This document shows, piece after piece, positions 8,682 to 17,536 of a stretch of 64,000 bases of DNA (positions are counted from its first letter, which is position 1; the number at the start of each line of letters is the position of its first letter). Location: assembly GCA_965205735.1 (NCBI GenBank), contig OZ242179.1, positions 4,092,001-4,156,000 of the forward strand, in the 5' to 3' direction. A program made the translations under genes and the position numbers. Source of the DNA: VXNE01 sp965205735. Lineage in GTDB: Bacteria > Pseudomonadota > Gammaproteobacteria > Pseudomonadales > Azotimanducaceae. Below the pieces are notes generated by a model. It saw only the letters and a list, made by a program, of their open reading frames with translations, ran no database searches and was not told the DNA's origin.

Positions 8682-9539
8682 ATGGCAGAAGTGGACAACA
8701 ACAGGTCGGCGGCCGGATATACGACGGGAGAGGTGGCAGGCTTGATCGGCCTCACCGACGACCAGGTGCGGCAGTACGTCAAGCGCGGCATCGTCGAACC
8801 GAAGCGGGGCGGCCGGCGCGAATACCGGTTCTCATTCCAGGATGTCGTGCTGTTGCGCACGGCCAAGGGGCTGTTGGACGACAAGGTCCCCGTGCGCAAG
8901 GCGATCTCTGCGCTCACCAAACTCAAGGGCAGACTCCCGGACGCGACGCCGCTCGCTTCTCTGCGCATCTTCGCCGATGGCAAGGACGTGGTGGTGCGCG
9001 CGGAGAAGGAGCTTTGGGACGCGGAATCCGGGCAGGGCCATCTCGATTTCAGCGCGCCGGCACAGGCAGAGGCATCAGGCGAAGTCGCGCGCATTGCCGA
9101 TCGCGAATCGGGCGATTTCGGTGATCTGGAAGAGTTGGGCAGCCACGAGTGGTACAACCTCGGGCTGGACTACGAAGATGTGGACGTCCAGAGAGCGAAG
9201 GAAGCGTACGCACGCGCCATCGCCCTCAATCCGGACAATGCGGACGCGCATGTCAACCTCGGCCGGCTGTTCCAGTTGGAGAGCGATCTGAAGCGGGCCA
9301 AACGCCACTATAGTCTGGCGCTCCACGCCGCGCCCGGCCACGAACTCGCGATCTACAACACGGGTACGGTGTTCGATGAACTGGATGAACTGTCCACGGC
9401 GGCCGAGTGCTATCACCGCGCGCCCGGCGTGCCCGATGCCCACTACAACCTGGCTCGGATTTTTGAATTGCGCGGCGACGAGGTTTCTTCGCTGCGCCAC
9501 TTGCGGACGTATCGCGAGCTGCTCGACGAAAAGACCTGA
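8682..9539 (+). CDS. MerR-type HTH protein with TPR repeats
   Basis: A 285-residue protein joining an N-terminal MerR-like winged helix (about 12-75: TTGEVAGLIGLTDDQVRQYV, then GIVEPKRGGRREYRFSFQDV) to a C-terminal half of TPR repeats (about 150-280; HEWYNLGLDYEDVD, YARAIALNPDNADAHVNLGR). It begins 20 bases after ku on the same strand, so it is probably cotranscribed with it. That position suggests a regulator or accessory of the NHEJ locus, but no ligand site is visible and the role is inference. One TPR unit near 245-260 is shortened. Confidence 0.8.
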   Translation: MAEVDNNRSAAGYTTGEVAGLIGLTDDQVRQYVKRGIVEPKRGGRREYRFSFQDVVLLRTAKGLLDDKVPVRKAISALTKLKGRLPDATPLASLRIFADGKDVVVRAEKELWDAESGQGHLDFSAPAQAEASGEVARIADRESGDFGDLEELGSHEWYNLGLDYEDVDVQRAKEAYARAIALNPDNADAHVNLGRLFQLESDLKRAKRHYSLALHAAPGHELAIYNTGTVFDELDELSTAAECYHRAPGVPDAHYNLARIFELRGDEVSSLRHLRTYRELLDEKT

Positions 9540-9616
9540 CGCCGGCGGCGCGGACCCCGATCACGACGAAACCCGTCGCGAAGGCCCTCCATGGTCATGC
9601 TCGATCTTGCGCTACG

Positions 9617-10366
9617 TCAGCAGTAGCCTTCCCTCGCGTACCGCGTCCACGGTTCCCGCTCGCCGATGCCGTAGCCCCGAAGCAATCCCTGTTTGAGCCA
9701 ATCGCGAAAGTCGGGGTGGGCGTCAAGCGTGGTGATCCCGTCCACGGCTTCGAGCCATGGGCTCGGATCGAATTCGACCTGGCGGTGGTGGAATACCCCG
9801 TCTTCGAAGACGCCGTAGCAGGCCAGCAACTTGCCGCAGCGATTCTGTCCCACGCTGCCCGGGTTGATGAATTCCTGTCCGTCGACGGTGCGCCTGAACT
9901 GGACGTGGGAATGGCCGAAGAGCACGTACGGGCAATCGCTGCCGCGCGCGAGTCGAACCAGGGTTTCGTCTGGCGTGTCCGGCAGGGCGTGGCGCGCCTT
10001 TCCGGGAAGCGTCCCGTGTTGCAGGCACATCCTGATCCCGTCCACTTCATACTCTCCGCCCGGTTGCATGTTGCGTAGAAACTCGTAACCGGCGGGATCG
10101 AACACATCGAAGATCCATTCGTACAACGCGAGCCATGAGGCCGGCCAGTTGGCGATGCGGGCCGGCTCCAGCATTTCCACATCGTGATTGCCCATGATGG
10201 AAATGCCGGACAACCCTTGCAGCAGCGCCATGGTTTCGTTCGGCTGCGGACCTGGTGAAACCGAGTCCCCGAGGAACACCGTCGAGTCGGCGTCGCGCTC
10301 CGTCTGGAGGACTGCCGACAGCGCTTCGGCGTTCCCGTGCACGTCGGAGATGATCAGTGTTTTCAC
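9617..10366 (-). CDS. metallophosphoesterase, YfcE/MJ0936-like
   Basis: A 249-residue calcineurin-type phosphoesterase. Metal-binding motifs appear in order: ISDVHGN near the N-terminus, FLGDSVSPGP, MGNHDVE, and the C-terminal VLFGHSHVQFR followed by NPGSVGQNR. This is the layout of small cytoplasmic phosphodiesterases acting on phosphoester substrates. The natural substrate is unknown. It lies downstream of the TonB receptor on the same strand, but a strong hairpin between them makes cotranscription unlikely. Confidence 0.88.
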   Translation of the reverse strand: MKTLIISDVHGNAEALSAVLQTERDADSTVFLGDSVSPGPQPNETMALLQGLSGISIMGNHDVEMLEPARIANWPASWLALYEWIFDVFDPAGYEFLRNMQPGGEYEVDGIRMCLQHGTLPGKARHALPDTPDETLVRLARGSDCPYVLFGHSHVQFRRTVDGQEFINPGSVGQNRCGKLLACYGVFEDGVFHHRQVEFDPSPWLEAVDGITTLDAHPDFRDWLKQGLLRGYGIGEREPWTRYAREGYC

Positions 10367-10482
10367 ACGGCTCCAATCAGGGGCGTTTTCCCGGCACTTG
10401 GATGCCGATTGATGCGTCGTTGCCGCTGCTTGGGGTGCAGGGAGTCACCTTGGCCCCGAACCTCGGGCGAGGCTCCTTGACC

Positions 10483-10518
10483 GTTGCAGCGCCGCCCCGA
10501 GCGGGGTGGCGCTGCAAC
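10483..10518 (-). terminator. long GC hairpin after the TonB receptor gene
   Basis: An 11-bp perfect stem (GTTGCAGCGCC with GGCGCTGCAAC) extended after one mismatch by CCCC/GGGG around GAGC. It lies 20 bases beyond the stop codon of the upstream receptor gene and before the phosphoesterase. No T-run follows, so it may stabilise the 3' end rather than terminate. Confidence 0.5.
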
Positions 10519-10537
10519 TTGGACTCGGCCCGGCTTC

Positions 10538-13411
10538 CTAGTTGAAGTTGAGTTTGACCCGGGCGTACCAGAAGCGGCTGGACCACGACCGGTAGTCTGG
10601 ATCGAAGTCGTTGGCGAACGACTCGGGGAAGTACGGCGGATCCTGGTCCAGCAGGTTGTCGACGCCCGCCGCGAACGTAATGCCGTAGGCATTCCGCTCC
10701 CACAGGTAGGAAGCGACGATGTCGTTGTACAGCCTCGCGTCCAGCGTGCGCGCTTCGTCACCCGCATCGTAGGTGCCATCCGCGTCGTAGCTCGGCGGAG
10801 TGTTGGCGACACCCTTGCCTTCGGCGATGTACTGCCAGGACCAGCGCGCGGACCACGGGCCGCGGGTCCAGCCGACGTGAGCTGTCGAGCGCAGATCGAC
10901 GTTGTTGTTGCGCGAGCTGCCGAACACGTACCCGACTTCCAGGAAGCGCGTGCCGAGGGCATCCGTGCTCTCCCAGTTATCGTATTGGGTCATGTCCCAA
11001 GCAAGGTCGAAGATTCCCCAATCGGTATCGACACCACTCAAGGAGACGGCCATGTCAATACCTGATACGGCCAGCGCGCCCACGTTCGTCGCGAGGTCAC
11101 GGAGGTCCGTTACGAAACCGCCGGCGCCTCGGTCCACGTGCTCGCAGTATTGGGGCGTGTCGCTATAGCACTGTTCGAGGATGTTCTGGTCGCCAATCGC
11201 GGAGATCGTGTTGGCGATCTCGATGTCGAACCAGTCCAATTCGACCTGGAAACCGTCCAGCCCTCCGGGTTGGTAGACGATACCGAAGCTGAAGTTTTCC
11301 GACTCTTCAGGTTGCAGTTCCGGGTTGCCGCCAACCGTGATGCGGATCTGCGAGTTGGGCTGGGTGAACCCGTCCGGAACGCCGTGGGCCAGGCAATTCG
11401 CATTGGTTTGCTGATTGCCGCTGCCCGTAAAGTTGGGCGAATTGACGTCGCAGGGATCCTGCAATTCCGGATAGCTGTCCGACTGGCCGAAGAAGAGCTC
11501 GGGCACCGACGGCGCCCGGAAGCCGTCCGACACCGTCATCCGAAGCAGGAGATCATTGTGCGGACGCCACGTGACGTTGTACTTGCCGTTGGTGGTTCGA
11601 CCGAACGTCGAGTAGTCGGAGCTGCGGACGGCGATGTTGATGTCGAGAGACTCGGCAAAGGGCGCCCCGGACAGGAGCGGTATGGCGATCTCGGCGAAGA
11701 ACTCCGAGACCTCGTAGCTGCCGTTGGTCGGCTGCGAGGCGTTGCCGGAAGTCGCGCCCGTGACGATCAGGGCGTCGGGAGACGTGAAGCCGGACTCCTC
11801 GCGCACCTCGTAGCCGAACGCCGCGCCGACCGGTCCAGCCGGCAGGTCCATCACCGTGCCGGTGATCTGGGCGTTGATGTTCTTCATGTTGTTGCCGCCG
11901 TTGTCGTGGGCCGTGAAGCTGATGTAGTTCAGCATCGCTTCCGTCATGGACCCGGATCCGTCCCAACGACCATCGCCGGGGTACGTCGCATCCGTGCCCT
12001 GGCCGCCGAAGACGTTGAGCGGTACGCAATCGCCGGTGCAGCCCGCGGCTGGGCCGAGGGCCTTGCGGATGGCATCGGTATTAAGCAGTCCTTCTGTGGT
12101 GACCGACGCGTTGTTCTGCGCCCATGACCAATAGACTTCCCAATTCCAGCGGTCACCCAAGCCGCCCTCGAGGCCGAAGCCGCCCCGGAAGGTCTCGATA
12201 TCCTGCAGGAAGTTGCGGTTGCCGGCTTCCACCATGCGCCGTCCGAACCACCCATAGGCAACGGGTTCGGTTAGCGTGCCGCAATCCGTGCCAAGATTGT
12301 TGGTGCCTGAGAAGCCGCAGAAGGTAATTCCAAACGGATTGTGGATGTTGGTCGCATCGATGCCTTCGTCCGCCTCGAAGCCCCAGAACAGGGGCGTCGG
12401 TGCGAGTAGCTGGTCCGAGAGCCGGTTCTGGTACAACGCGTCGAACAGGAACGAGATGCCATCCGTAAGCGCGTAGGACCCGTTCAGGAAGATGTTGCGC
12501 CGTTCGTTCGGCGTCTGAATGTAGTTGTCCGGGTTGTAGTTGAACCGGTCGTCGGGGCTCGTCCACTCGCGAAAGTGACTCGGGTCCGTGCCCGCGTCCC
12601 CTTCGCGCACCGTGAAGTTGGAAAATCCCCCGACTACGCCGCCGTAGCCGAATCGGCCCTGCGGCGTGCCGGAACTACCCCCGTCGTCAGGCCGCTTGGC
12701 CGTCTGTGCCCGATCCGCATTCGACAGGGCGTTGATGGTGGTAAGACTCGCGCCGATCGTGAACCGGGCCCGATCTCCGACGGTGCCGCCGAGGACGTTC
12801 CAGGTCTGTTCGTCGCCACCGCCGCTGGCGGTAAAGCCGCCGGTCTGGTGAGAGAACTCGATGCCCTCGACGTTCTTGCGCAGGATGATGTTGACAACGC
12901 CTGCGATGGCGTCCGAGCCATACACTGCGGAGGCCCCGTCCTTCAGCACTTCGATGCGCTCGATGGCGGCCATGGGAATGGTGTTCAGGTCGATGGATGA
13001 GTTGGCGCCTTCGCCGGACGCTACCCACCGCTTGCCGTTGACGAGCACCAGCGTGCGGGGGGAGCCCAGCCCGCGCAGTTCGACCCGAATGGATCCATCG
13101 CCGCCGTTGTTGTAGGTCCGGTTGACGCCCGAGCCCTGCATGGGCAAGCGTTGAATCAGGTCGCCGATGGACAGCAGACCCGAGTCCTCGATGTCCTGCC
13201 GGGTGACGACCGTGAGCGGCTGCGGTCCGTCCGTCGGTGAATACGCGATTCGCGACCCGGTGACGACGACGGTCTCGATCATCAGTTCGGGCCCGCCGCC
13301 GGCCGCAGTCTCACTTGTGTCTTCGGCCGCAACGACGGGCGCGCCGACTAGCAGCAGGGCGCCGCCAAGCAATGCACTGAAGGACGATGCAAACGTCTGG
13401 TTCATGTTCAT
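10538..13411 (-). CDS. TonB-dependent outer-membrane receptor
   Basis: A 957-residue outer-membrane importer powered by TonB. The ATG at 13411 follows a strong GAGGAG and opens a signal peptide (MNMNQTFASSFSALLGGALL, cleavage after VVAA). A plug domain follows: VVVTGSRI (TonB-box region), DLIQRLPMQGSG, RGLGSPRTLVLVNGKRW and KDGASAVYGSDAIAGVVNII. A long beta-barrel ends in an aromatic/Asn terminus (YARVKLNFN) as needed for barrel assembly. It is the large Cys-containing type often used for peptides or glycans. The substrate is not determined; the divergent neighbour is a serine racemase-type enzyme. Confidence 0.92.
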   Translation of the reverse strand: MNMNQTFASSFSALLGGALLLVGAPVVAAEDTSETAAGGGPELMIETVVVTGSRIAYSPTDGPQPLTVVTRQDIEDSGLLSIGDLIQRLPMQGSGVNRTYNNGGDGSIRVELRGLGSPRTLVLVNGKRWVASGEGANSSIDLNTIPMAAIERIEVLKDGASAVYGSDAIAGVVNIILRKNVEGIEFSHQTGGFTASGGGDEQTWNVLGGTVGDRARFTIGASLTTINALSNADRAQTAKRPDDGGSSGTPQGRFGYGGVVGGFSNFTVREGDAGTDPSHFREWTSPDDRFNYNPDNYIQTPNERRNIFLNGSYALTDGISFLFDALYQNRLSDQLLAPTPLFWGFEADEGIDATNIHNPFGITFCGFSGTNNLGTDCGTLTEPVAYGWFGRRMVEAGNRNFLQDIETFRGGFGLEGGLGDRWNWEVYWSWAQNNASVTTEGLLNTDAIRKALGPAAGCTGDCVPLNVFGGQGTDATYPGDGRWDGSGSMTEAMLNYISFTAHDNGGNNMKNINAQITGTVMDLPAGPVGAAFGYEVREESGFTSPDALIVTGATSGNASQPTNGSYEVSEFFAEIAIPLLSGAPFAESLDINIAVRSSDYSTFGRTTNGKYNVTWRPHNDLLLRMTVSDGFRAPSVPELFFGQSDSYPELQDPCDVNSPNFTGSGNQQTNANCLAHGVPDGFTQPNSQIRITVGGNPELQPEESENFSFGIVYQPGGLDGFQVELDWFDIEIANTISAIGDQNILEQCYSDTPQYCEHVDRGAGGFVTDLRDLATNVGALAVSGIDMAVSLSGVDTDWGIFDLAWDMTQYDNWESTDALGTRFLEVGYVFGSSRNNNVDLRSTAHVGWTRGPWSARWSWQYIAEGKGVANTPPSYDADGTYDAGDEARTLDARLYNDIVASYLWERNAYGITFAAGVDNLLDQDPPYFPESFANDFDPDYRSWSSRFWYARVKLNFN

Positions 13412-13596
13412 GCCATTGACTCCTCTTCCAATGGATGGCGGGAAAACAGCGCGTTGAGAAACCGTCGCCACAACTGCGACAGCTAGTCCGACTCCTCCCC
13501 CAAGGTAACCTCGCATCTTGCCACAAAAAGGCGCTATGAAACACTTCTGAAACAAGATAAAAAAGCTAACCTCGATTCCGGGTCAAGCGGGCATCG

Positions 13597-14574
13597 ATGC
13601 GCATGGAGAACAAGGAACGCGGGCAGCTCGGGGATCTTCCCTCCATGCAGGATGTGTTCGATGCGGCGGCCCGGATTCGAAGTCACGCCACCCGCACGCC
13701 GGTGCTCACCTCCTCGACTCTGGACGCCATGTTCGGGGCGCGGCTGTTCTTCAAGTGCGAGAACTTCCAGAAAGTCGGAGCGTTCAAGTTCCGCGGCGCC
13801 TGCAACGCCGTATTCTCCCTGTCGGGACGCGATGCGCAGCGGGGCGTGGCAACGCACTCGTCCGGCAATCACGCCGCGGCGCTGGCGCTTGCGGCGAAGT
13901 TGCGCGGGATTCGTTGCCGGGTGGTGATGCCGCGCAATGCCCCGGACGTCAAGAAAGTCGCCGCCGCGGGCTACGGCGCCGAGATCATCTTCTGCGCGCC
14001 AACGCTTGCTGCGCGGGAAGCGATGCTGGAAGCCGTGGTCGCCCGTACGAACGCCGTTGTCGTTCACCCCTATGACGACTCCCGCGTCATTGCGGGACAG
14101 GGGACCGTCGCGCTGGAACTCCTCGACTCCGCGCCGGGCCTCGACTGGGTCCTGACGCCCATCGGCGGCGGTGGGCTTACGGCGGGCACGGCGCTGACGG
14201 TCAAGTCACTCGCACCTGAGACTCGCGTGGTCGCCGTCGAACCGGAAGGGGCGGACGACGCCTACCGGTCGTTTCGCGCTGGGGTGCGCTTGCCATCGGT
14301 TGCGCCGCAAACCATCGCCGACGGCTTGCTGACATCGGTCGGTGTGCGGAACTTCGCACTCATCCGGCGTTACGTCGACGACATCGTGACTGTTGGCGAT
14401 GCGGCGATCGTTCGCGCGATGCGTCTCATATGGGAGCGGATGAAAATCGTTGTGGAGCCGTCGGCCGCGGTGCCTCTCGCGGCCCTCGTCGAGAAACGCA
14501 TCGACGTGCGCGGGATGCGTGTGGGCATGGTCCTGTCCGGCGGCAACGTCGATCTGGACCGGTTGCCCTGGTAG
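13597..14574 (+). CDS. PLP-dependent serine/threonine dehydratase or serine racemase type
   Basis: A 325-residue fold-type II PLP enzyme. The PLP lysine is Lys64 in GAFKFRGACNA, the substrate loop is HSSGNHAAALALA (about 87-99), and the phosphate-binding glycine loop is IGGGGLTAG. The HSSGNH form is typical of serine racemases and threo-3-hydroxyaspartate ammonia-lyases rather than biosynthetic IlvA, and the C-terminal regulatory domain of IlvA is absent. An MFS carrier follows after six bases, suggesting uptake or export of the amino acid it acts on. Confidence 0.88.
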   Translation: MRMENKERGQLGDLPSMQDVFDAAARIRSHATRTPVLTSSTLDAMFGARLFFKCENFQKVGAFKFRGACNAVFSLSGRDAQRGVATHSSGNHAAALALAAKLRGIRCRVVMPRNAPDVKKVAAAGYGAEIIFCAPTLAAREAMLEAVVARTNAVVVHPYDDSRVIAGQGTVALELLDSAPGLDWVLTPIGGGGLTAGTALTVKSLAPETRVVAVEPEGADDAYRSFRAGVRLPSVAPQTIADGLLTSVGVRNFALIRRYVDDIVTVGDAAIVRAMRLIWERMKIVVEPSAAVPLAALVEKRIDVRGMRVGMVLSGGNVDLDRLPW

Positions 14575-14580
14575 TCGATC

Positions 14581-15780
14581 TTGCGCGCGACTAAGGTTCT
14601 CAACGCGAACATCGCGATCCTGGCTGTTGCGCAGGCCGCGTCCGTGACGGGAACCGTGGCCGTAGTGACCCTGGGCGGGATTGTTGGAAGCGGCATGGCG
14701 CCGGCGCCCGCGCTCGCCACGCTGCCCTTGTCGCTGCTCATCATCGGTACCGCTGCGGCGACGGTGTTCGCGGCCTGGACGATGTCGCGCATCGGTCGGG
14801 CGCGCGGATTCGCGTTTGGCGCCGGCGTGGGTTGTGTCGGTGCCCTATGCGCCCTTGGGGCGATGATCGAAGGAAGTTTTGCATTGTTCTGCGGGGCCGC
14901 CGTGCTCGTCGGCGTCGCGAATGCCTTCGCTCACCAGTACCGTTTCGCGGCGGCTGAGAGCGTCCCCTCGGCATCGGCGGGATGGGCTGTCTCCATCACG
15001 CTCGCGGGGTCCATGGTCGGGGCGGTCCTGGGACCGGAGCTCGCCGCGCGCGGCGAGTATTGGATGGACGGCGCACGGTTCGCCGGGACCTTCGGGGCGG
15101 TGGCGGGATGTTATGTCTGCGTCAGCGTGTTGCTGCTGCGGCTGCGCGAAAAAGAGCCGCCCACGTCTTCCGCGGTCGCCCAGGACATCCGAGGGGTCGT
15201 CGCAATCGCGCGCAACCGGGTCTTCATCGTGGCCATCCTCGGCGGAGCGGTCGGCTATGGGGTGATGACCTTCATCATGACCGCCGCGCCGCTTTCGATG
15301 CATGTAGTCGATGGCCACTCGCTTGCCCACACGGCGGCGGTCATCCAGGCGCACGTGCTGGCGATGTATGCCCCTTCGCTGGCAACGGGCTACCTGATCG
15401 GCAGAGTCGGCGGTCGGCGCGTGATGCTTGTGGGCGCCGTCATTCTATGCATCACGGTAATCGTCGGTTTCGCCGGCCGGGAAGTCATGCACTACGGCGC
15501 GTCGATGGTTGCGCTCGGCGTGGGCTGGAACTTCCTCTACGTCGGCGGCACCATGCTCCTCGGCAGCGCCCACCGGCCCGGTGAGCGGTTCCGCGCTCAG
15601 GCGATCAACGATTCGGCGGTGTTCGGGATCTCGGCCGCCGGCTCGTTGGGCGCCGGCGCCGTCATGCAACTCCTCGGCTGGAACGCGGTGCTCGCCATGT
15701 CAATCCCGGCCATCGCGCTCGCCATCGCGACGCTCGCCTGGGTCCGGCCGGAAGCGGAGCGCCAGCAAGGCGGTCCATGA
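14581..15780 (+). CDS. MFS transporter
   Basis: A 399-residue major facilitator with about twelve hydrophobic segments in two halves joined by a charged loop (LRLREKEPPTSS). The cytoplasmic loop motif between helices 2 and 3 reads SRIGRARGFAFGAG, and the equivalent second-half loop is GRVGGRRVMLVG. It starts at a TTG six bases after the dehydratase stop; no in-frame ATG occurs before the first helix. The tight spacing implies one operon. The substrate is unknown, perhaps related to the neighbouring amino-acid enzyme. Confidence 0.85.
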   Translation: MRATKVLNANIAILAVAQAASVTGTVAVVTLGGIVGSGMAPAPALATLPLSLLIIGTAAATVFAAWTMSRIGRARGFAFGAGVGCVGALCALGAMIEGSFALFCGAAVLVGVANAFAHQYRFAAAESVPSASAGWAVSITLAGSMVGAVLGPELAARGEYWMDGARFAGTFGAVAGCYVCVSVLLLRLREKEPPTSSAVAQDIRGVVAIARNRVFIVAILGGAVGYGVMTFIMTAAPLSMHVVDGHSLAHTAAVIQAHVLAMYAPSLATGYLIGRVGGRRVMLVGAVILCITVIVGFAGREVMHYGASMVALGVGWNFLYVGGTMLLGSAHRPGERFRAQAINDSAVFGISAAGSLGAGAVMQLLGWNAVLAMSIPAIALAIATLAWVRPEAERQQGGP

Positions 15781-15784
15781 GGCC

Positions 15785-15836
15785 TCGAACGGTTGATATT
15801 GGTCGCTCTCGGTTCACCCGCAGCCAAGACCCGGTC
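15785..15836. repeat. direct repeat matching the 3' end of the enolase-family gene, copy A
   Basis: About 50 bases nearly identical to 16324-16371 (shared cores CGCTCTCGGTTCA and GCAGCCAAGACCCGGTC, with a 4-base gap difference). Copy B contains the last codons of the convergent enolase-superfamily gene; copy A is an isolated duplicate. The two copies bracket the FitAB remnant. Confidence 0.75.
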
Positions 15837-15913
15837 GCCCGGCGGGTCATACTATGGCGAGCCACGATCCATGTTGGCACCAACTTGCCGCCAAGATGAT
15901 TACATGCAATCGT

Positions 15914-15927
15914 CAATTGGCTAATTG
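15914..15927. promoter_or_regulatory. short palindrome upstream of fitA-like antitoxin
   Basis: CAATT-GGCT-AATTG lies 17 bases upstream of the antitoxin start and just before its ribosome site (ATAGGAG). Its place fits an autoregulatory operator for a ribbon-helix-helix antitoxin. Inference from position and symmetry only. Confidence 0.35.
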
Positions 15928-15944
15928 ATAGGAGTGACTTTGCA

Positions 15945-16184
15945 ATGGCTAGCGTCACTATACGAAACCTCTCGGCCGAGTCCAAGGAACGACTTCGCAA
16001 GCGTGCCGAGTCCAGCGGTTGCAGCCTTGAGGCGCTCTCCAGGTCGATTCTCGACCAGGCTGCCCACGCTCCGGTTCCGCCGACGGAGTTTCCCCACGAT
16101 CTCATTGCCCTTGTCGACCCCAGTGAAGACCTTGAGTTGTTCATTCAGGAGCATGATCAGCCGCAAACGGTAGTCGAATTGTGA
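15945..16184 (+). CDS. FitA-like ribbon-helix-helix antitoxin, toxin partner broken
   Basis: A 79-residue antitoxin with the FitA/VapB N-terminus MASVTIRNLSAESKERLRKR, then GCSLEALSRSILDQAA, the typical DNA-binding ribbon and helices. The tail (HDLIALVDPSEDLELF) matches the toxin-binding part. The start has a good ribosome site (AGGAG). The stop overlaps the GTG of the next frame by four bases, as in intact fitAB operons, but that toxin is internally deleted, so this is now an orphan antitoxin. Confidence 0.85.
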   Translation: MASVTIRNLSAESKERLRKRAESSGCSLEALSRSILDQAAHAPVPPTEFPHDLIALVDPSEDLELFIQEHDQPQTVVEL

Positions 16185-16306
16185 TTCTCCTCGCGGCGCT
16201 CCCGGCTGGACGGAGACGATCACGCCTGTTGGAATTCTGGAACGCGACTCGCAGCCGCTTTGTCGGGCGAACGTACGCTTTCGACGAACGGGCCGCGGAA
16301 TTGTGA
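16181..16306 (+). pseudogene. FitB-like PIN toxin remnant with internal deletion
   Basis: A 41-codon frame starting at GTG inside the antitoxin stop. It begins VILL, which is how FitB-like toxins start (VILLDTN...), then jumps directly to a segment matching the middle of the family (LPAGRRRSRLLEFW, then GRTYAFDERAAEL) and stops. The first active-site Asp, the mid-domain Glu and the C-terminal acidic block are all missing. I read it as a toxin that lost its catalytic core while the antitoxin survived. Confidence 0.7.
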
Positions 16307-16323
16307 ACCCTTGGGCACCGGTT

Positions 16324-16371
16324 TCAAACGGTTGACATCGCTCTCGGTTCAGCCGCAGCCAAGACCCGGTC
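16324..16371. repeat. direct repeat at the 3' end of the enolase-family gene, copy B
   Basis: Partner of the repeat at 15785-15836. This copy covers the stop codon and last codons of the convergent enolase-superfamily gene, so it is the original and the upstream copy the duplicate. The spacing of about 540 bases encloses the FitAB remnant. Confidence 0.75.
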
Positions 16372-17393
16372 CTTCGAGAGGCAGCACCAGGCCGTCGCGC
16401 ATTGGGGGCAACGCCGCCGGGAAGGAAAATGCTTCGCCGGATGGCATCCAGGGAATCTCAAGCCACTTTGAAGCGGGGGAGGTGAATGCCCACTGCACCG
16501 ACGCGTAGAGCGAGGGGCCGAGACGGAAGTTGTGCGGACAAAGCGCGACGTTGTACAACTCGGCCAGCGTGCTGACGCGGCGCGCGGCGGTCAGGCCGCC
16601 GATCTTCGTGATCTCGGGTTGCAGATAGGCGAGCGCTCCCGTGGCGAGGAGGCGATCAAAGTCTTCCAGGGTGTACTCGTTCTCGCCGCCGGCCAGATCG
16701 CATTCGATGGCGGCGCCCACGCGGGCGATCGCGGCATGGTCCCGCATGGGCCGCACAGGCTCTTCGAACCACGTGACCCCCAACTCGCTTAGTCGTTTGC
16801 CTACCGCAATCGCTTCCAACGGATCGAACTGGCCATTGACGTCGACCATGATCTTGACGGCGTCACCGAACTCCTCGCGCAGCAGGGCGGTCAGCTCCGG
16901 GTCGATCTCGTGCAGTTTGACTGCGGTGAATCCCGCCTCCATGGCGCGCGCGGTTTCGGCGACGAGGAGCCCGGGCTTCCCGCAACCTGGGGAAGCTCGC
17001 GTAGCCGGGGATGCCGTCGCTTATGGGACCGCCGAGGAGCGAAGTGACGCTCGTGTCCAAGCGTTTGCCTTTCAGATCCCATAGCGCGAGGTCGACGCCC
17101 GACAGGCCCATGAGAAAAATGCCCTGGTCGGCGTATCGATAGCCCCAATCCCACAGATCGAACCACAAACGCTCAATGGCATCGGCATCGCGGCCCGAGA
17201 GCCTGGGCGCAAGCATGTCATTGATCACGGCGATGATGGGCGATGCCGTCCTGCTTGGATGCTCCAGGTCCAGAATTCCCCACCACGCTTCGCCCACGCC
17301 CTCGATGCCATCGGAATCGCGCACGCGCACGATGACGTTGACGAGTGATTGGTCGTGCAGCAACTCGGCGGTGACACTCTCGATTCGGGCCAT
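16349..17393 (-). pseudogene. mandelate racemase/muconate lactonizing enzyme family protein, frameshifted
   Basis: An enolase-superfamily enzyme, expected to abstract the alpha-proton of a carboxylate, usually an acid sugar. The ATG at 17393 (GGGAG upstream) opens the capping domain MARIESVTAELLHDQSLVNV. The barrel half carries AVKLHE, VDVNGQFDP, WFEEPV, GGENEYT and LCPHNF at the expected catalytic strands. The two halves lie in different frames. The switch is near 16970-16985, where removing one G from a GGG run gives a continuous LRKPGLLVAETARAMEAG. The rest is intact, so this is either a recent lesion or an assembly error. It ends inside the direct repeat shared with 15785. Confidence 0.85.
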
Positions 17394-17472
17394 GACGACT
17401 CCCAGGCTGTTGCGACGAAATGATTTTGGCACAGGGGATCGATTCCCGCCTTTGTCTGGTCGCGACCGATCC

Positions 17473-17511
17473 TTGACGTTGCCCTCGATCTAGCTATTGT
17501 GATAGCTAGAT
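17473..17511 (+). promoter_or_regulatory. promoter and palindromic operator of the phd/vapC module
   Basis: A perfect inverted repeat, ATCTAGCTAT-TGTG-ATAGCTAGAT (17488-17511), overlaps a candidate promoter, TTGACG at 17473 with TATTGT 16 bases later. It lies 25 bases before the antitoxin start. This is the expected layout for an antitoxin-repressed operon; binding is inferred. Confidence 0.65.
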
Positions 17512-17536
17512 TGTTCCCAAGCAGGAGTGCAAGTTC

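Noticed and set aside
10538..13555. An N-terminal extension of the first TonB receptor starting at 13555.
   Set aside because: The internal ATG at 13411 has a strong GAGGAG and a proper signal peptide; the extension would bury it.
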